The position numbers and the translations under genes are program-made. Under the pieces are notes generated by a model, which saw nothing but the letters and a program-made list of their open reading frames with translations, did no database searches and was not told where the DNA came from. A stretch of DNA of 45,952 nucleotides. Origin: JABCZZ01 sp964454545 (lineage in GTDB: Bacteria > Pseudomonadota > Alphaproteobacteria > Rickettsiales > JABCZZ01). The DNA lies in contig CAYVTI010000016.1 of assembly GCA_964454545.1 (NCBI GenBank), positions 1 through 45,952 on the forward strand, read 5' to 3'. Shown one piece after another: positions 1-8,528 of the stretch (position 1 is the first letter of the stretch; each line of letters opens with the position of its first letter).

Positions 1-1044
1 GAGGTGGACGGATTTCCCGTCTCCGCTTCCGTTCATTCTCTGCGCCTGACTGATGATCACAGGAAAATGATTGTCACTACTCCGCAGAACGGGGTCTTTG
101 TTATAAAGCTTGACAACAAACCATGGAAAGCAGAACCGGTAAGCGGGTTTCCCGTCATAAACTGGCTTCCTTACAATGCCTCTATTGATTACGGTGAAGA
201 AGCCGGCAACACGTTCCTTATCGGTATTTGGAACTATGGCTTATTTGCCATAAATCTCCATGATGGGCCGTGGAAAGCGGAACGGGTGGAAGGAATCCCC
301 GACAAAGGCCAGTTAGAAAACACCCGGCTGGTGAATGGCAGCAGAAAATGGCTTATTGGCATGAATAGCTACCATAACGGGCAAGGAGCAAGCGCAGGTA
401 CTTATGCGATAGCCATAAATCTCGATGAAAGCCCTCTGAAAGCAAGCAGGATAGCGAACCTTCCAGAGAACGATACGATCATGGATTCCGAACTCCTGGA
501 CGGCGGAAAGAAACTGCTGCTGCACACAGAGAATTTCACGAATGGCCATAAAAATTTATATTATCTGGATATGGATGATAAAATGCTGAAGGCGGAGAAA
601 ATTGACCTTGGAGATGATGTCAATGAAATCTATTTGCTGCCCGGCAAGAACAGGCTTCTTATCGCAACGACAAAAAAACTGTTCGCCTTAAATACATCCG
701 GTTCGTGGAATCCAGACATTCATTTCGATCACGCGGATAAAACCGTTACCCTGCGACCACAACAGCAAAACAATACCGTGAAAATACGCTGGAGCATCAC
801 CAATTATGATTACTATGCAACTACGGATACGGTAAGACAATCATGCCATGTCACTGTTGATGGCAAAAATGCGAGCGATATCCCGGTAACAAACAATCCG
901 GACTCTGACGGCCTCTTTAGCTGCGATGTGCCGCTTAACGCTGCCGGTCATTTCAATATTACGGTGCGCGTAAAGGATCTGCTGGGGAATGATGCCGCTA
1001 GTGCCAGCAATTCCGCCGTTTCATTCGATGTTAACAAAGATTAA
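1..1044 (+). CDS. Repeat-containing (beta-propeller-like) protein, 3' part
   Basis: The reading frame is open from the window edge, so the true start lies outside. About 347 residues are visible. The first 240 hold at least four imperfect copies of a unit of roughly 45-70 residues whose most conserved part reads like 'L-D-x-x-PWKAEPVSGFP'; variants are PWKAERVEGIP, PLKASRIANLP and MLKAEKIDL. Each follows a hydrophobic strand such as FVIKL or FAINL, a pattern expected of propeller blades. Residues from about 240 on form a different segment, rich in Thr and Asn, ending in a strand-like 'FNITVRVKDLLGNDAA' that resembles an Ig-like or cadherin-like fold. It precedes the pilus genes in the same direction, but 172 bases separate them. 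The function is unknown; a secreted or surface role is inference only. Confidence 0.75.
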   Translation, partial: EVDGFPVSASVHSLRLTDDHRKMIVTTPQNGVFVIKLDNKPWKAEPVSGFPVINWLPYNASIDYGEEAGNTFLIGIWNYGLFAINLHDGPWKAERVEGIPDKGQLENTRLVNGSRKWLIGMNSYHNGQGASAGTYAIAINLDESPLKASRIANLPENDTIMDSELLDGGKKLLLHTENFTNGHKNLYYLDMDDKMLKAEKIDLGDDVNEIYLLPGKNRLLIATTKKLFALNTSGSWNPDIHFDHADKTVTLRPQQQNNTVKIRWSITNYDYYATTDTVRQSCHVTVDGKNASDIPVTNNPDSDGLFSCDVPLNAAGHFNITVRVKDLLGNDAASASNSAVSFDVNKD

Positions 1045-1157
1045 TAAAAGATAGAATTTGAAAATATATTTCATCTAATTTTACATTGTATCTTAATTAT
1101 CACGTCAGAATGTAAAAATAGTTACGATGAAAATTTATTCATGTGTCAATTAACCGT

Positions 1158-1186
1158 TTCTTAATATATACTCCTTATATTATAAT
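1158..1186 (+). promoter_or_regulatory. Possible sigma70-type promoter of the cpa genes
   Basis: In the AT-rich 172-base gap before cpaB a perfect TATAAT lies at 1181-1186. A weak -35 match (TTCTTA, 3 of 6) is 17 bases upstream. The distance to the cpaB start is 30 bases, which fits. The surrounding DNA is so AT-rich that chance matches are likely. Confidence 0.3.
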
Positions 1187-1216
1187 ATCAGGTATACAAA
1201 ATCATTTCCGATTTTT

Positions 1217-2080
1217 ATGAATTCCAGAACTCTGATATTGTTGGTCATGGCAATCGCTATCGCAGCCCTGATGGTTGTGATGGTGAAAAACCGCACTGCC
1301 AGTATCGCAGTCGCTTCCGGACCAAAAATTCTTGTAGCAACTGCCGACATCCCTGCCGGAACTTTCATCCGCTCCGATAAAAATCTGGGGTGGGCCGAAT
1401 GGCCGCAGGCGAATATATCCCCTGCTTTCATTATGGAAGAAGGCCATAAAATAGAAGATTTCAACGGCGGCGTTTCAAGACGGGACATAGTGTCGGGCGA
1501 GCCTATAACCGCAGCATCCATAGTGAAAGCAAGTGATGGCGGTTTCATGTCCGCGGTGCTTGTTCCCGGTAAGCGCGCCGTATCCATCGCGGTTAATTCG
1601 ACCTCAGGTAATGCCGGCTTCATATTTCCTGGCGATCATGTCGACCTGCTGCTCACCCACCGCATGCCCGGCGACGTCCTTGCGAGCGAGACGTTCATAG
1701 AAGACGTCCGGGTGCTTGCCATCGACCAGATGCTTAATAACCCTGAGAACAAGGCGGTGATTGCAAAAACGATCACGCTTGAAGTAACTCCTAAACAGGC
1801 GGAAATGATCAATGTTGCCATTAGTATAGGCAGCATATCCGTAAGCCTGCGAAGCCTTGTAAGCGACAAAGCCGCAATAGATAAAACGGTTTCTCTTCCA
1901 GCCAACGACAATGGCACTCCCGCATCTCAACCTGCTGGTTCACAGGCTACCGAAGGGAATTATTCCACCAACGCCGACGTAAGCAGGCTCATGAACGACA
2001 AAGGCGTGCCCACCAACAAGGTTAGCGTATACCACGGAAGTTCCGCAGAACAGTTGAATTTCCAGGAGGGAAGAAAATGA
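1217..2080 (+). CDS. cpaB: Flp/Tad pilus assembly protein CpaB (RcpC)
   Basis: This 287-residue protein matches the CpaB/RcpC family of the Tad (tight adherence) pilus system, a periplasmic inner-membrane-anchored partner of the secretin. One N-terminal transmembrane helix (about residues 5-23) is followed by an SAF domain (about 36-105, 'ILVATADIPAGTFIRSDKNL') and the RcpC domain ('GKRAVSIAVNSTSGNAGFIFPGDHVDLLLTHR', given here only as the family landmark between residues 120 and 150). The C-terminal 60 residues are Ser/Asn/Gly-rich and probably flexible. The stop codon overlaps the cpaC start (ATGA), so the two are translationally coupled. No clear ribosome site precedes its own ATG. Family assignment is firm. 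Confidence 0.92.
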   Translation: MNSRTLILLVMAIAIAALMVVMVKNRTASIAVASGPKILVATADIPAGTFIRSDKNLGWAEWPQANISPAFIMEEGHKIEDFNGGVSRRDIVSGEPITAASIVKASDGGFMSAVLVPGKRAVSIAVNSTSGNAGFIFPGDHVDLLLTHRMPGDVLASETFIEDVRVLAIDQMLNNPENKAVIAKTITLEVTPKQAEMINVAISIGSISVSLRSLVSDKAAIDKTVSLPANDNGTPASQPAGSQATEGNYSTNADVSRLMNDKGVPTNKVSVYHGSSAEQLNFQEGRK

Positions 2081-3477
2081 AGAACCTGGCGACATATCTT
2101 CTGGTCATATTATGCTTTTCCTTCCTGCCCTATAACGCGAGGACCAATGATGCAAGCGCCGACAATAGCCATGAAGTGAACTATACTATAGAAATCAGTA
2201 AGGGTAAGCTTGTCCATCTCGGCTCTGCCGCTTCCTCTGTGATTGCCGCCGATCCCACGATTGCCGACGTGCAGGTGATTTCTCCCACCCTTATTTACAT
2301 CAACGCCAAGGGTGTAGGAGAGACTACGGTATTTGCCGTTGACTCCAAGGATAATGAAATACTGAAAGCTGTCGTAAGTGTAACGCACAATATCAGCAAG
2401 CTTAACAAAGCCATCCATGAAATACTGCCTAACTCAAAAGTGAAATTTGAAACGATCGACGGCGCCCTAGTGGCTGATGGAGATGTAGATTCTCCGTTGC
2501 AGGCGGAAGACGTGCGCAAGCTTGCCGCTCCCTTCGTGAAGTCAGGGCAGTCGCTTGTGAACATGATGCACCCGATAGGCTCCAACCAGGTTATGCTTAA
2601 GGTCAAGGTAGCAGAAGTCGATCGCAACGAATTAAAGCGGTTCGGCATCAGCCTGCAGAACTTCACGAATGTTGCGAATTTTACTTTCGGTATGCTGCAA
2701 GGCCGCCAAGTATTGGATACTACCACCTCCGCATTACTTCGCAATGGTACGGATAATACATTATATACCGGGTTCAAGGACGCTAACAGCAATGTCAACG
2801 GCGTCATTGACGCGCTTGAAGATAATGGCCTCATCACCACGCTCGCCGAACCAACTTTAACTACACAGTCAGGACAGACCGCAAGCTTTCTCGCAGGCGG
2901 GCAGATCCCCATCCCGGTTGTGAATGGAGCCGGGCCAACCGCACAGGTTTCCATTACCTATCAGCCTTATGGCGTAAGTCTCAGTTTCATACCGGTAGTA
3001 TTATCCAAAGATCGCATAAACCTGACAGTCGCTCCGGAAGTCAGCTCGCTGTCGCAAACAGGTGCGGTTACTACAGCTGGCTTCAATATCCCTGCTCTTC
3101 TCACCCGCAGGGCGTCCACCACGGTTGAGCTTGGCAGCGGGCAGAGCTTTGCTATTGCCGGACTCATAGAAAACGACCGCAGTAACGACATCAACAAATT
3201 TCCCTTCCTTGGCGATGTACCGGTACTTGGCACCTTGTTCCGCTCCAACCAGTTCCAGCATAATCAGTCCGAGCTTGTCATTATCGTTACGCCTTATATC
3301 GTAGATGGCGTCAATAGCGCGCAGGCCCTGCACGACCCGACACAAGGACTGTTGCTACCAAGCGACGTAGAGCGCATATTCCTCGGCAAGCTCTACAAGG
3401 ATCAGGCATCGGGAGATTACAGCAGTTCCGCAGATAATCCGCACCTGCATGGCGTGGCAGGGTATCAACTGAAATAG
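2077..3477 (+). CDS. cpaC: Tad pilus outer-membrane secretin CpaC (RcpA)
   Basis: This 466-residue protein is the secretin that forms the outer-membrane channel for the Flp pilus. A signal peptide covers about residues 1-25. Next come the N-terminal pilus/BON-like domain ('ISKGKLVHLGSAASSVIAAD', about 38-110) and the conserved secretin core (about 170-410). The landmark 'TLAEPTLTTQSGQTASFLAG' is at about 256-275, and 'NQSELVIIVTPYIV' closes the domain. A strong ribosome site AGGAGGG sits at 2064-2070. The gene lies between cpaB, which it overlaps by 4 bases, and the short cpaD. Length and domain order are normal for the family. Confidence 0.95.
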   Translation: MKNLATYLLVILCFSFLPYNARTNDASADNSHEVNYTIEISKGKLVHLGSAASSVIAADPTIADVQVISPTLIYINAKGVGETTVFAVDSKDNEILKAVVSVTHNISKLNKAIHEILPNSKVKFETIDGALVADGDVDSPLQAEDVRKLAAPFVKSGQSLVNMMHPIGSNQVMLKVKVAEVDRNELKRFGISLQNFTNVANFTFGMLQGRQVLDTTTSALLRNGTDNTLYTGFKDANSNVNGVIDALEDNGLITTLAEPTLTTQSGQTASFLAGGQIPIPVVNGAGPTAQVSITYQPYGVSLSFIPVVLSKDRINLTVAPEVSSLSQTGAVTTAGFNIPALLTRRASTTVELGSGQSFAIAGLIENDRSNDINKFPFLGDVPVLGTLFRSNQFQHNQSELVIIVTPYIVDGVNSAQALHDPTQGLLLPSDVERIFLGKLYKDQASGDYSSSADNPHLHGVAGYQLK

Positions 3478-3486
3478 GTAAATCTT

Positions 3487-3807
3487 ATGCGTCCCCTCTC
3501 ATACATAATGGTAGCATTATCGATTGTTTCCATGACCGGCTGCGGCAGTTCTTCTGAATCGCAGAAATCAGGGCGCGCATGTCCTGACTGGAGCAGTAGT
3601 CCCACGCATAATTATGAAAATAAAGATTTCAGTAACTTCGGATGTGCCTATTACAATAACGTAGCGGTGCAGTTGTCCGATCCGGCCGACCTTGAGAAAG
3701 GCCACGGGCAAAACAGGGGCAGCGCCGATCGCGAAGGCATCATCATACAGAAATACATAAGTGCAGCCCCGCAAACCGTTACTTCCCAGAGCACCAGTTC
3801 CCGATGA
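3487..3807 (+). CDS. Short CpaD-like pilus lipoprotein
   Basis: The 106-residue product begins with a hydrophobic signal ending in a lipobox-like 'SMTGC', so Cys19 is probably lipidated. Residues 32-95 resemble the C-terminal part of CpaD, the Tad pilus lipoprotein: 'CPDWSSSPTHNYENKDFSNF' is followed by GCAYYNN and then 'DPADLEKGHG'. Usual CpaD proteins are about twice as long, with an N-terminal domain that is absent here. The position between cpaC and cpaE is exactly where cpaD is found. I read it as a minimal or shortened CpaD rather than a fragment, because signal, lipobox and conserved C-terminus are all in one frame. An alternative is an unrelated lipoprotein that kept only the CpaD C-terminal motif. 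Confidence 0.75.
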   Translation: MRPLSYIMVALSIVSMTGCGSSSESQKSGRACPDWSSSPTHNYENKDFSNFGCAYYNNVAVQLSDPADLEKGHGQNRGSADREGIIIQKYISAAPQTVTSQSTSSR

Positions 3808-3901
3808 CGGATTTTGCGTTGTCATTAATAAAATAGTAACGGTTTTGTGATAGTTTTCATAGTAGGCAAATAGCGTTCTGGCTTTGCGGGAAGGATTGGT
3901 T

Positions 3902-5146
3902 ATGAGCAACACGAACAATAAAACTGGTGGAATTGGGACACCATTCATGGCGTTTTCAGCCGATAGCGACAGTATCGCTGTCCTCAAGCAGTTTGCAACC
4001 GCACACGGCTGGGCTGAAGATATCATCCACACGGGTGATATTGATACTGCCGCAGAATTCCTTAAATCAAACCATTCCCCGAAAGTATTGTTCATCGATG
4101 TTACTACTACAGCGGATAAGGTTGCTGCTTCCCTGGACGCGCTGGCTGATGTCTGCGAGCCTGGCGTTAAAGTCATTGTATCCGGTAAAATCAATGAATA
4201 CAGCTTTTACTGCTGGCTGGTGGATACGGGAATATCCAATTACCTGCTTAAACCATTCAAATTGCCCGCCCTTGAGGCGGCCTACCAGAAGGCACTGGAA
4301 ATCAGTACACTTACTGCTGCCGTACCGGAAGAAACGAAAAAAGACGCGAATGTGATAACGGTGATAGGGTCGCGTGGCGGAGTTGGCGCAACGACAGTCT
4401 GTGTCAATATGGCATGGATACTGGCTAACCGGCTAGGGCAGAAAACCGCGCTTATGGATTTCGATCTGCAACTGGGCACTGTCGCTCTCGCACTGGATCT
4501 GGAACCCAGCCGCGGATTGCGGGACGCCCTGGAAAAGCCGGAGAGGATTGACGGCCTGTTTATCGATCGCGTCATGATCAAGGCGGATGATAACCTGTCC
4601 ATCATGAGCACAGAAGAACCGCTGGAGGAAAACATCGGATCCAGTGAACAAGCCGCGGAAAGCCTGCTGAAGCAATGCCGCCCTAAATTTTCCTACATTA
4701 TTATAGACATTCCCCGCATCCTGTCGCCATTTACCCGCCATGCCATTGCAAAAGCAAATCATATCGTATGTATTACGGAATATACCATTGCAGGCCTCAG
4801 GGAGTCCCTGCGCTATCTCGAATACTGCCGTGACACGCTGAAGATCAAGCCCCCCGTATTCGTCGCCAATCGCGTTGGCCTCGCAGGCAAACACCAGATG
4901 CCGCAGGAGGAATTCGAAAGGGGACTGGGCCAGAAGGTGGCGTTTAATATTCCCTTTATACTGGATGCGCACGCAGCTGCAACTTCCGGTGAGGTATTGG
5001 CCGGCATCGCCCCTAAGAATACACCGGCGGTCAAGGTTCTGCATTCGCTTGCGGAACACTTTGCCGGAGCTGCGGCGGAAGAAAATGAGAAGCCGAAATC
5101 AGGCGGTTTAGACGGGATATTATCTTTATTCAAAGGAGCAAAGTAA
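3902..5146 (+). CDS. cpaE: Tad pilus localisation ATPase CpaE
   Basis: A ParA/MinD-superfamily ATPase of 414 residues that in Caulobacter helps place the pilus machinery at the pole. An N-terminal receiver-like domain (about 14-130) has the typical 'LLKPFKLPAL' end but no obvious complete phospho-acceptor pocket. The ATPase domain has the CpaE-type deviant Walker A 'GSRGGVGATT' at about 156-165, then 'LMDFDLQLGTVALALDLEPS'. I chose ATG 3902 over an upstream TTG (3884) because AAGGA at 3891-3895 is well spaced from it. The stop abuts the GTG of cpaF. A 94-base gap separates it from the cpaD-like gene. Confidence 0.93.
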   Translation: MSNTNNKTGGIGTPFMAFSADSDSIAVLKQFATAHGWAEDIIHTGDIDTAAEFLKSNHSPKVLFIDVTTTADKVAASLDALADVCEPGVKVIVSGKINEYSFYCWLVDTGISNYLLKPFKLPALEAAYQKALEISTLTAAVPEETKKDANVITVIGSRGGVGATTVCVNMAWILANRLGQKTALMDFDLQLGTVALALDLEPSRGLRDALEKPERIDGLFIDRVMIKADDNLSIMSTEEPLEENIGSSEQAAESLLKQCRPKFSYIIIDIPRILSPFTRHAIAKANHIVCITEYTIAGLRESLRYLEYCRDTLKIKPPVFVANRVGLAGKHQMPQEEFERGLGQKVAFNIPFILDAHAAATSGEVLAGIAPKNTPAVKVLHSLAEHFAGAAAEENEKPKSGGLDGILSLFKGAK

Positions 5147-6553
5147 GTGGCTTTTGGCAGGAGAAGCATAGATACAAAACCAGCCTCAACACCGCCGATT
5201 GAACCCACAGCCGTCAGCGATGAAAAGAGCAAAATCGCCTTCGAACCCACTTCTACTACCGTAAAATCCGCCGTACTGGAAAGCGAAAAAGTCGCTCCCG
5301 AAATCTCCGCTACGAAGGAAAAAATCTACAATCTCCTGATGGAGCAGATAGATTTAACCACCGCTTCACGCCTGCCGAGGGAAGACCTAAAACGTCAGAT
5401 CATTGATCTGATCGGCGAAATCGTCATGGAACAGAAGCTGCTCATCAATCAGCTCGAGCAACAGTTCCTCGCCAACCAGATCGTAGACGACATGCTTGGC
5501 CTTGGTCCTCTTGAGCCGCTCCTTCAGGATGAAAGTGTCACCGACATCATGGTAAACGGCCCCGATCAGGTTTATGTGGAGCGCAAAGGCAAGCTGACGC
5601 TTACCGATATCAAGTTCCGCGATAACCAACATGTCATGAGCATCGCGCAGCGCATCGTTACCGCCGTGGGCCGCCGCGTGGACGAATCAAGTCCCATATG
5701 CGACGCGCGCCTGATGGACGGCAGCCGCGTGAACGTCATCGCCCCGCCCCTTTCCATACGCGGATGCAGTATCTCCATACGTAAATTCTCCAAGAAAAAG
5801 ATTACACTCGATATCATGGCAAACCAGAACAATATCAGCCAGAATCTATGCCAGGTACTGAAAATCGCCGGCGCGGTACGTCTCAATGTCATCATTTCCG
5901 GCGGTACCGGTTCTGGTAAGACGACGCTGCTTAACGCCCTGTCCAAGATGATTGACAACGGCGAACGCATTGTCACGATTGAAGACGCCGCCGAGCTTCA
6001 ATTGCAACAGCCTCACGTCGTGCCGCTGGAAACCCGCCCGGCCAATCTTGAAGGGCATGGGGAAATTACCATGCGCGATCTGGTAAAAAACGCCCTGCGC
6101 ATGCGCCCTGACCGCATCATCCTTGGCGAGGTGCGTGGCCCCGAAGCTATAGACCTGCTGCAGGCTATGAACACCGGCCATGACGGTTCCATGGGAACGC
6201 TGCATGCCAATAACCCGCGCGAAGCGCTTACCCGCCTTGAGAACATGGTGGGAATGGCGGGGATTAACCTGCCGAGCAAAGCCGTGCGCACGCAAATCAG
6301 CAGCGCCGTCAACCTCATCGTGCAGATCAGCCGTATGCGCGATGGCATCCGCCGCGTCACCCATGTCACCGAACTTGTCGGCATGGAAGGCGATGTTATC
6401 ATTACCCAAGATCTTTTTACCTTTGAATTTAAAGGCGAAGATGAAAATGGCAGGCTGGTGGGAGAATTCAAATCGACAGGATTGCGTCCGCATTTCACGC
6501 GCCAGGCAGCTTATTACGGGCTGGACACCAAACTGCTGGAGGCGATGACCTAA
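5147..6553 (+). CDS. cpaF: Tad pilus secretion ATPase CpaF (TadA)
   Basis: A 468-residue type II/IV secretion ATPase that powers Flp pilus assembly. Visible motifs: Walker A GGTGSGKT at 252-259, Asp box 'RIVTIEDAAEL' at 274-284, Walker B-region 'RIILGEVRG' at 323-331, and His box 'GHDGSMGTLHANNP' at 344-357. The N-terminal 60 residues are variable. It begins with GTG directly after the cpaE stop; AAGGAG at 5133-5138 is 8 bases upstream. In most Tad operons tadB and tadC follow at once, but here the next gene is aceA, 126 bases on. Confidence 0.96.
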   Translation: MAFGRRSIDTKPASTPPIEPTAVSDEKSKIAFEPTSTTVKSAVLESEKVAPEISATKEKIYNLLMEQIDLTTASRLPREDLKRQIIDLIGEIVMEQKLLINQLEQQFLANQIVDDMLGLGPLEPLLQDESVTDIMVNGPDQVYVERKGKLTLTDIKFRDNQHVMSIAQRIVTAVGRRVDESSPICDARLMDGSRVNVIAPPLSIRGCSISIRKFSKKKITLDIMANQNNISQNLCQVLKIAGAVRLNVIISGGTGSGKTTLLNALSKMIDNGERIVTIEDAAELQLQQPHVVPLETRPANLEGHGEITMRDLVKNALRMRPDRIILGEVRGPEAIDLLQAMNTGHDGSMGTLHANNPREALTRLENMVGMAGINLPSKAVRTQISSAVNLIVQISRMRDGIRRVTHVTELVGMEGDVIITQDLFTFEFKGEDENGRLVGEFKSTGLRPHFTRQAAYYGLDTKLLEAMT

Positions 6554-6679
6554 GGTGTAGACCTATAAATGACCACTTCCAGGAACATAAAATTGTAGCA
6601 CATGACAGTATATATTGTTATTATTGCCGCTGCGAATTTTATAAATTTACTCTAAATATTTTTCCTGAAAGGGTTTTTT

Positions 6680-7975
6680 ATGGCTAAACTCGATATCCGC
6701 AAAGAGGCAGACGCACTGAGAAAAGAGTGGAAATCGCCACGTTTTTCTGGAGTCATGCGCCCCTATAGCGCTGAAGATGTCATAAAACTCCGCGGCAGCG
6801 TTACAATTGAATATACGCTTGCACGCAATGCGTCAGAGAAGTTATGGAAGTATCTCAATAAGGACAAATATGTGCATGCGCTCGGCGCGCTGACCGGCAA
6901 TCAGGCCATGCAGATGGTGAAAGCCGGACTAAAGGCAATATATCTCAGCGGCTGGCAGGTTGCTGCGGACGCCAACAACGCCGGACAAATGTATCCCGAT
7001 CAAAGCCTTTATCCCGCCGACAGCGTGCCGGAAGTAGTGCGCAAGATAAATAATACCCTGCAGCGCGCGGATCAGATTGCCTTCTCGGAAGGCGATAACT
7101 CGGTTGACTGGTTCCAGCCCATTGTGGCCGATGCGGAAGCGGGTTTTGGCGGCAATCTCAATGCATTCGAGCTCATGAAGGCGATGATAGAGGCAGGAGC
7201 CGCCGCCGTGCATTTCGAGGATCAACTGGCCTCTGCGAAAAAATGCGGCCATATGGGCGGCAAGGTGCTGGTTACGACAGGCGAAGCCATACAGAAGCTG
7301 ATATCGGCAAGACTTGCCGCCGACATCATGGGGGTCCCAACCCTCATCGTCGCCCGCACGGACGCCAATGGAGCATTCCTGATCACCAGCGACAATGATG
7401 CAAATGACAAGAATTTCATCACCCGTGAAAGGACATCCGAAGGTTTCCTTAAATTCAAGGGCGGCATTGATGCTGCTATCAGCCGTGGCCTTGCCTATGC
7501 TCCCTATGCCGACTTGGTCTGGTGTGAAACTGCAAAGCCTGATCTTAAGGAAGCGCGCAAATTTGCTGAAGCCATGCATAAAAAATTCCCGGGCAAAATG
7601 CTTGCCTATAACTGCTCGCCTTCCTTCAACTGGAAAAAGAATCTCGATGACAAAACGATCGCCAATTTCCAGAACGAGCTGGGAGAGATGGGGTATAAAT
7701 TCCAGTTCGTCACCCTTGCAGGTTTCCATGCGCTTAATTATAGCATGTTTGATCTGGCACGGAATTATGCAAAAAGCGGCATGAGCGCTTACGTTACCTT
7801 GCAGGAAAAAGAATTCGCCGACGAGAAATACGGCTATACGGCAACCAAGCACCAGCGCGAAGTTGGAACCGGGTATTTCGATAAGGTGGCTATGGTGATA
7901 TCCGGTGGAGAAAGCTCCATCACCGCGTTGCACGGTTCAACCGAGGAAGCGCAGTTTAAGGTGAAAAGATCCTGA
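6680..7975 (+). CDS. aceA: Isocitrate lyase
   Basis: The enzyme cleaves isocitrate to glyoxylate and succinate, the first step of the glyoxylate shunt, allowing growth on acetate or fatty acids. The 431-residue length is normal. The catalytic loop KKCGHMGG lies at 187-194 with the active-site Cys189. Other landmarks are 'LSGWQVAADANNAGQMYPDQ' and 'VARTDANGAFLITSDND'. AAAGGG at 6668-6673 serves as ribosome site. It stands alone; malate synthase is not in the window. With the phasin at 20.3 kb it suggests two-carbon and storage-polymer metabolism. Confidence 0.97.
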   Translation: MAKLDIRKEADALRKEWKSPRFSGVMRPYSAEDVIKLRGSVTIEYTLARNASEKLWKYLNKDKYVHALGALTGNQAMQMVKAGLKAIYLSGWQVAADANNAGQMYPDQSLYPADSVPEVVRKINNTLQRADQIAFSEGDNSVDWFQPIVADAEAGFGGNLNAFELMKAMIEAGAAAVHFEDQLASAKKCGHMGGKVLVTTGEAIQKLISARLAADIMGVPTLIVARTDANGAFLITSDNDANDKNFITRERTSEGFLKFKGGIDAAISRGLAYAPYADLVWCETAKPDLKEARKFAEAMHKKFPGKMLAYNCSPSFNWKKNLDDKTIANFQNELGEMGYKFQFVTLAGFHALNYSMFDLARNYAKSGMSAYVTLQEKEFADEKYGYTATKHQREVGTGYFDKVAMVISGGESSITALHGSTEEAQFKVKRS

Positions 7976-8002
7976 TTTCTTATTGCAATAGCCAATAGGT
8001 TA

Positions 8003-8290
8003 TTATCTTCCCCTGCCCCCGCCGCCGCTTGTGCCTGCGAAGCGGTTCCATCGATCTTTGGCCTCGCGCTTCCTCAGTTCCAGGCTTTTATAAACGGTAG
8101 CCAGTTTTTCCGCACATTCCTCATTGTCTATTTTGACTTCCCTTTTGTCCCCAACGCTCTTTTTCTTGCTGGTAGCGGGCGTCCCGATGTCCACATCATC
8201 GGTGAATTTCTTTACGTGCTTGAAAAACAACATATCCTTGATGTTTTTCTTACGCTTCTTTTCCTTCTTGCTCTGTTCGTGATCCGACAC
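8003..8290 (-). CDS. Small Lys-rich hypothetical protein
   Basis: A 95-residue frame starting with GTG. It is preceded on the minus strand by an AAGAAGG-like ribosome site about 10 bases upstream. The N-terminus is very basic ('SKKEKKRKKNIKDMLFFKHV'), the middle is charged and probably helical, and the end is the Gly/Arg-rich 'AGTSGGGGRGR'. I see no known domain. It lies tail-to-tail with aceA, 27 bases apart. The skewed composition means a chance frame is possible, but the ribosome site, and the Gly/Arg-rich end shared with other unknown proteins here, favour a real gene. Confidence 0.5.
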   Translation of the reverse strand: MSDHEQSKKEKKRKKNIKDMLFFKHVKKFTDDVDIGTPATSKKKSVGDKREVKIDNEECAEKLATVYKSLELRKREAKDRWNRFAGTSGGGGRGR

Positions 8291-8506
8291 TTAATCTGCA
8301 CCTTCTTTATGTGATAAAGCAACAGCTTAACCCAACAGAAAAACCATAATATATATTTATCAGTATATTAGAGTTTGGAGACATCCTATCCGGTCATTCC
8401 ATCTTTTACCAGAAAACAGCCTTCACAACAATAATTGTTAAACTTTCTCTTTATATTCATCATTCTGTAACAATTCCATGCTACTATGGAAACTGGATGA
8501 TTATAA

Positions 8507-8518
8507 CTGCAATTGCAG
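8507..8518. promoter_or_regulatory. Perfect 12-base palindrome CTGCAATTGCAG
   Basis: CTGCAATTGCAG reads the same on both strands and ends 10 bases before the preferred ATG (8529) of the next gene. It fits the pattern CTGC-N4-GCAG, which from memory is the kind of site bound by the polyhydroxyalkanoate regulator PhaR. A chance palindrome is possible. Confidence 0.3.
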
Positions 8519-8528
8519 GCGATACGCC

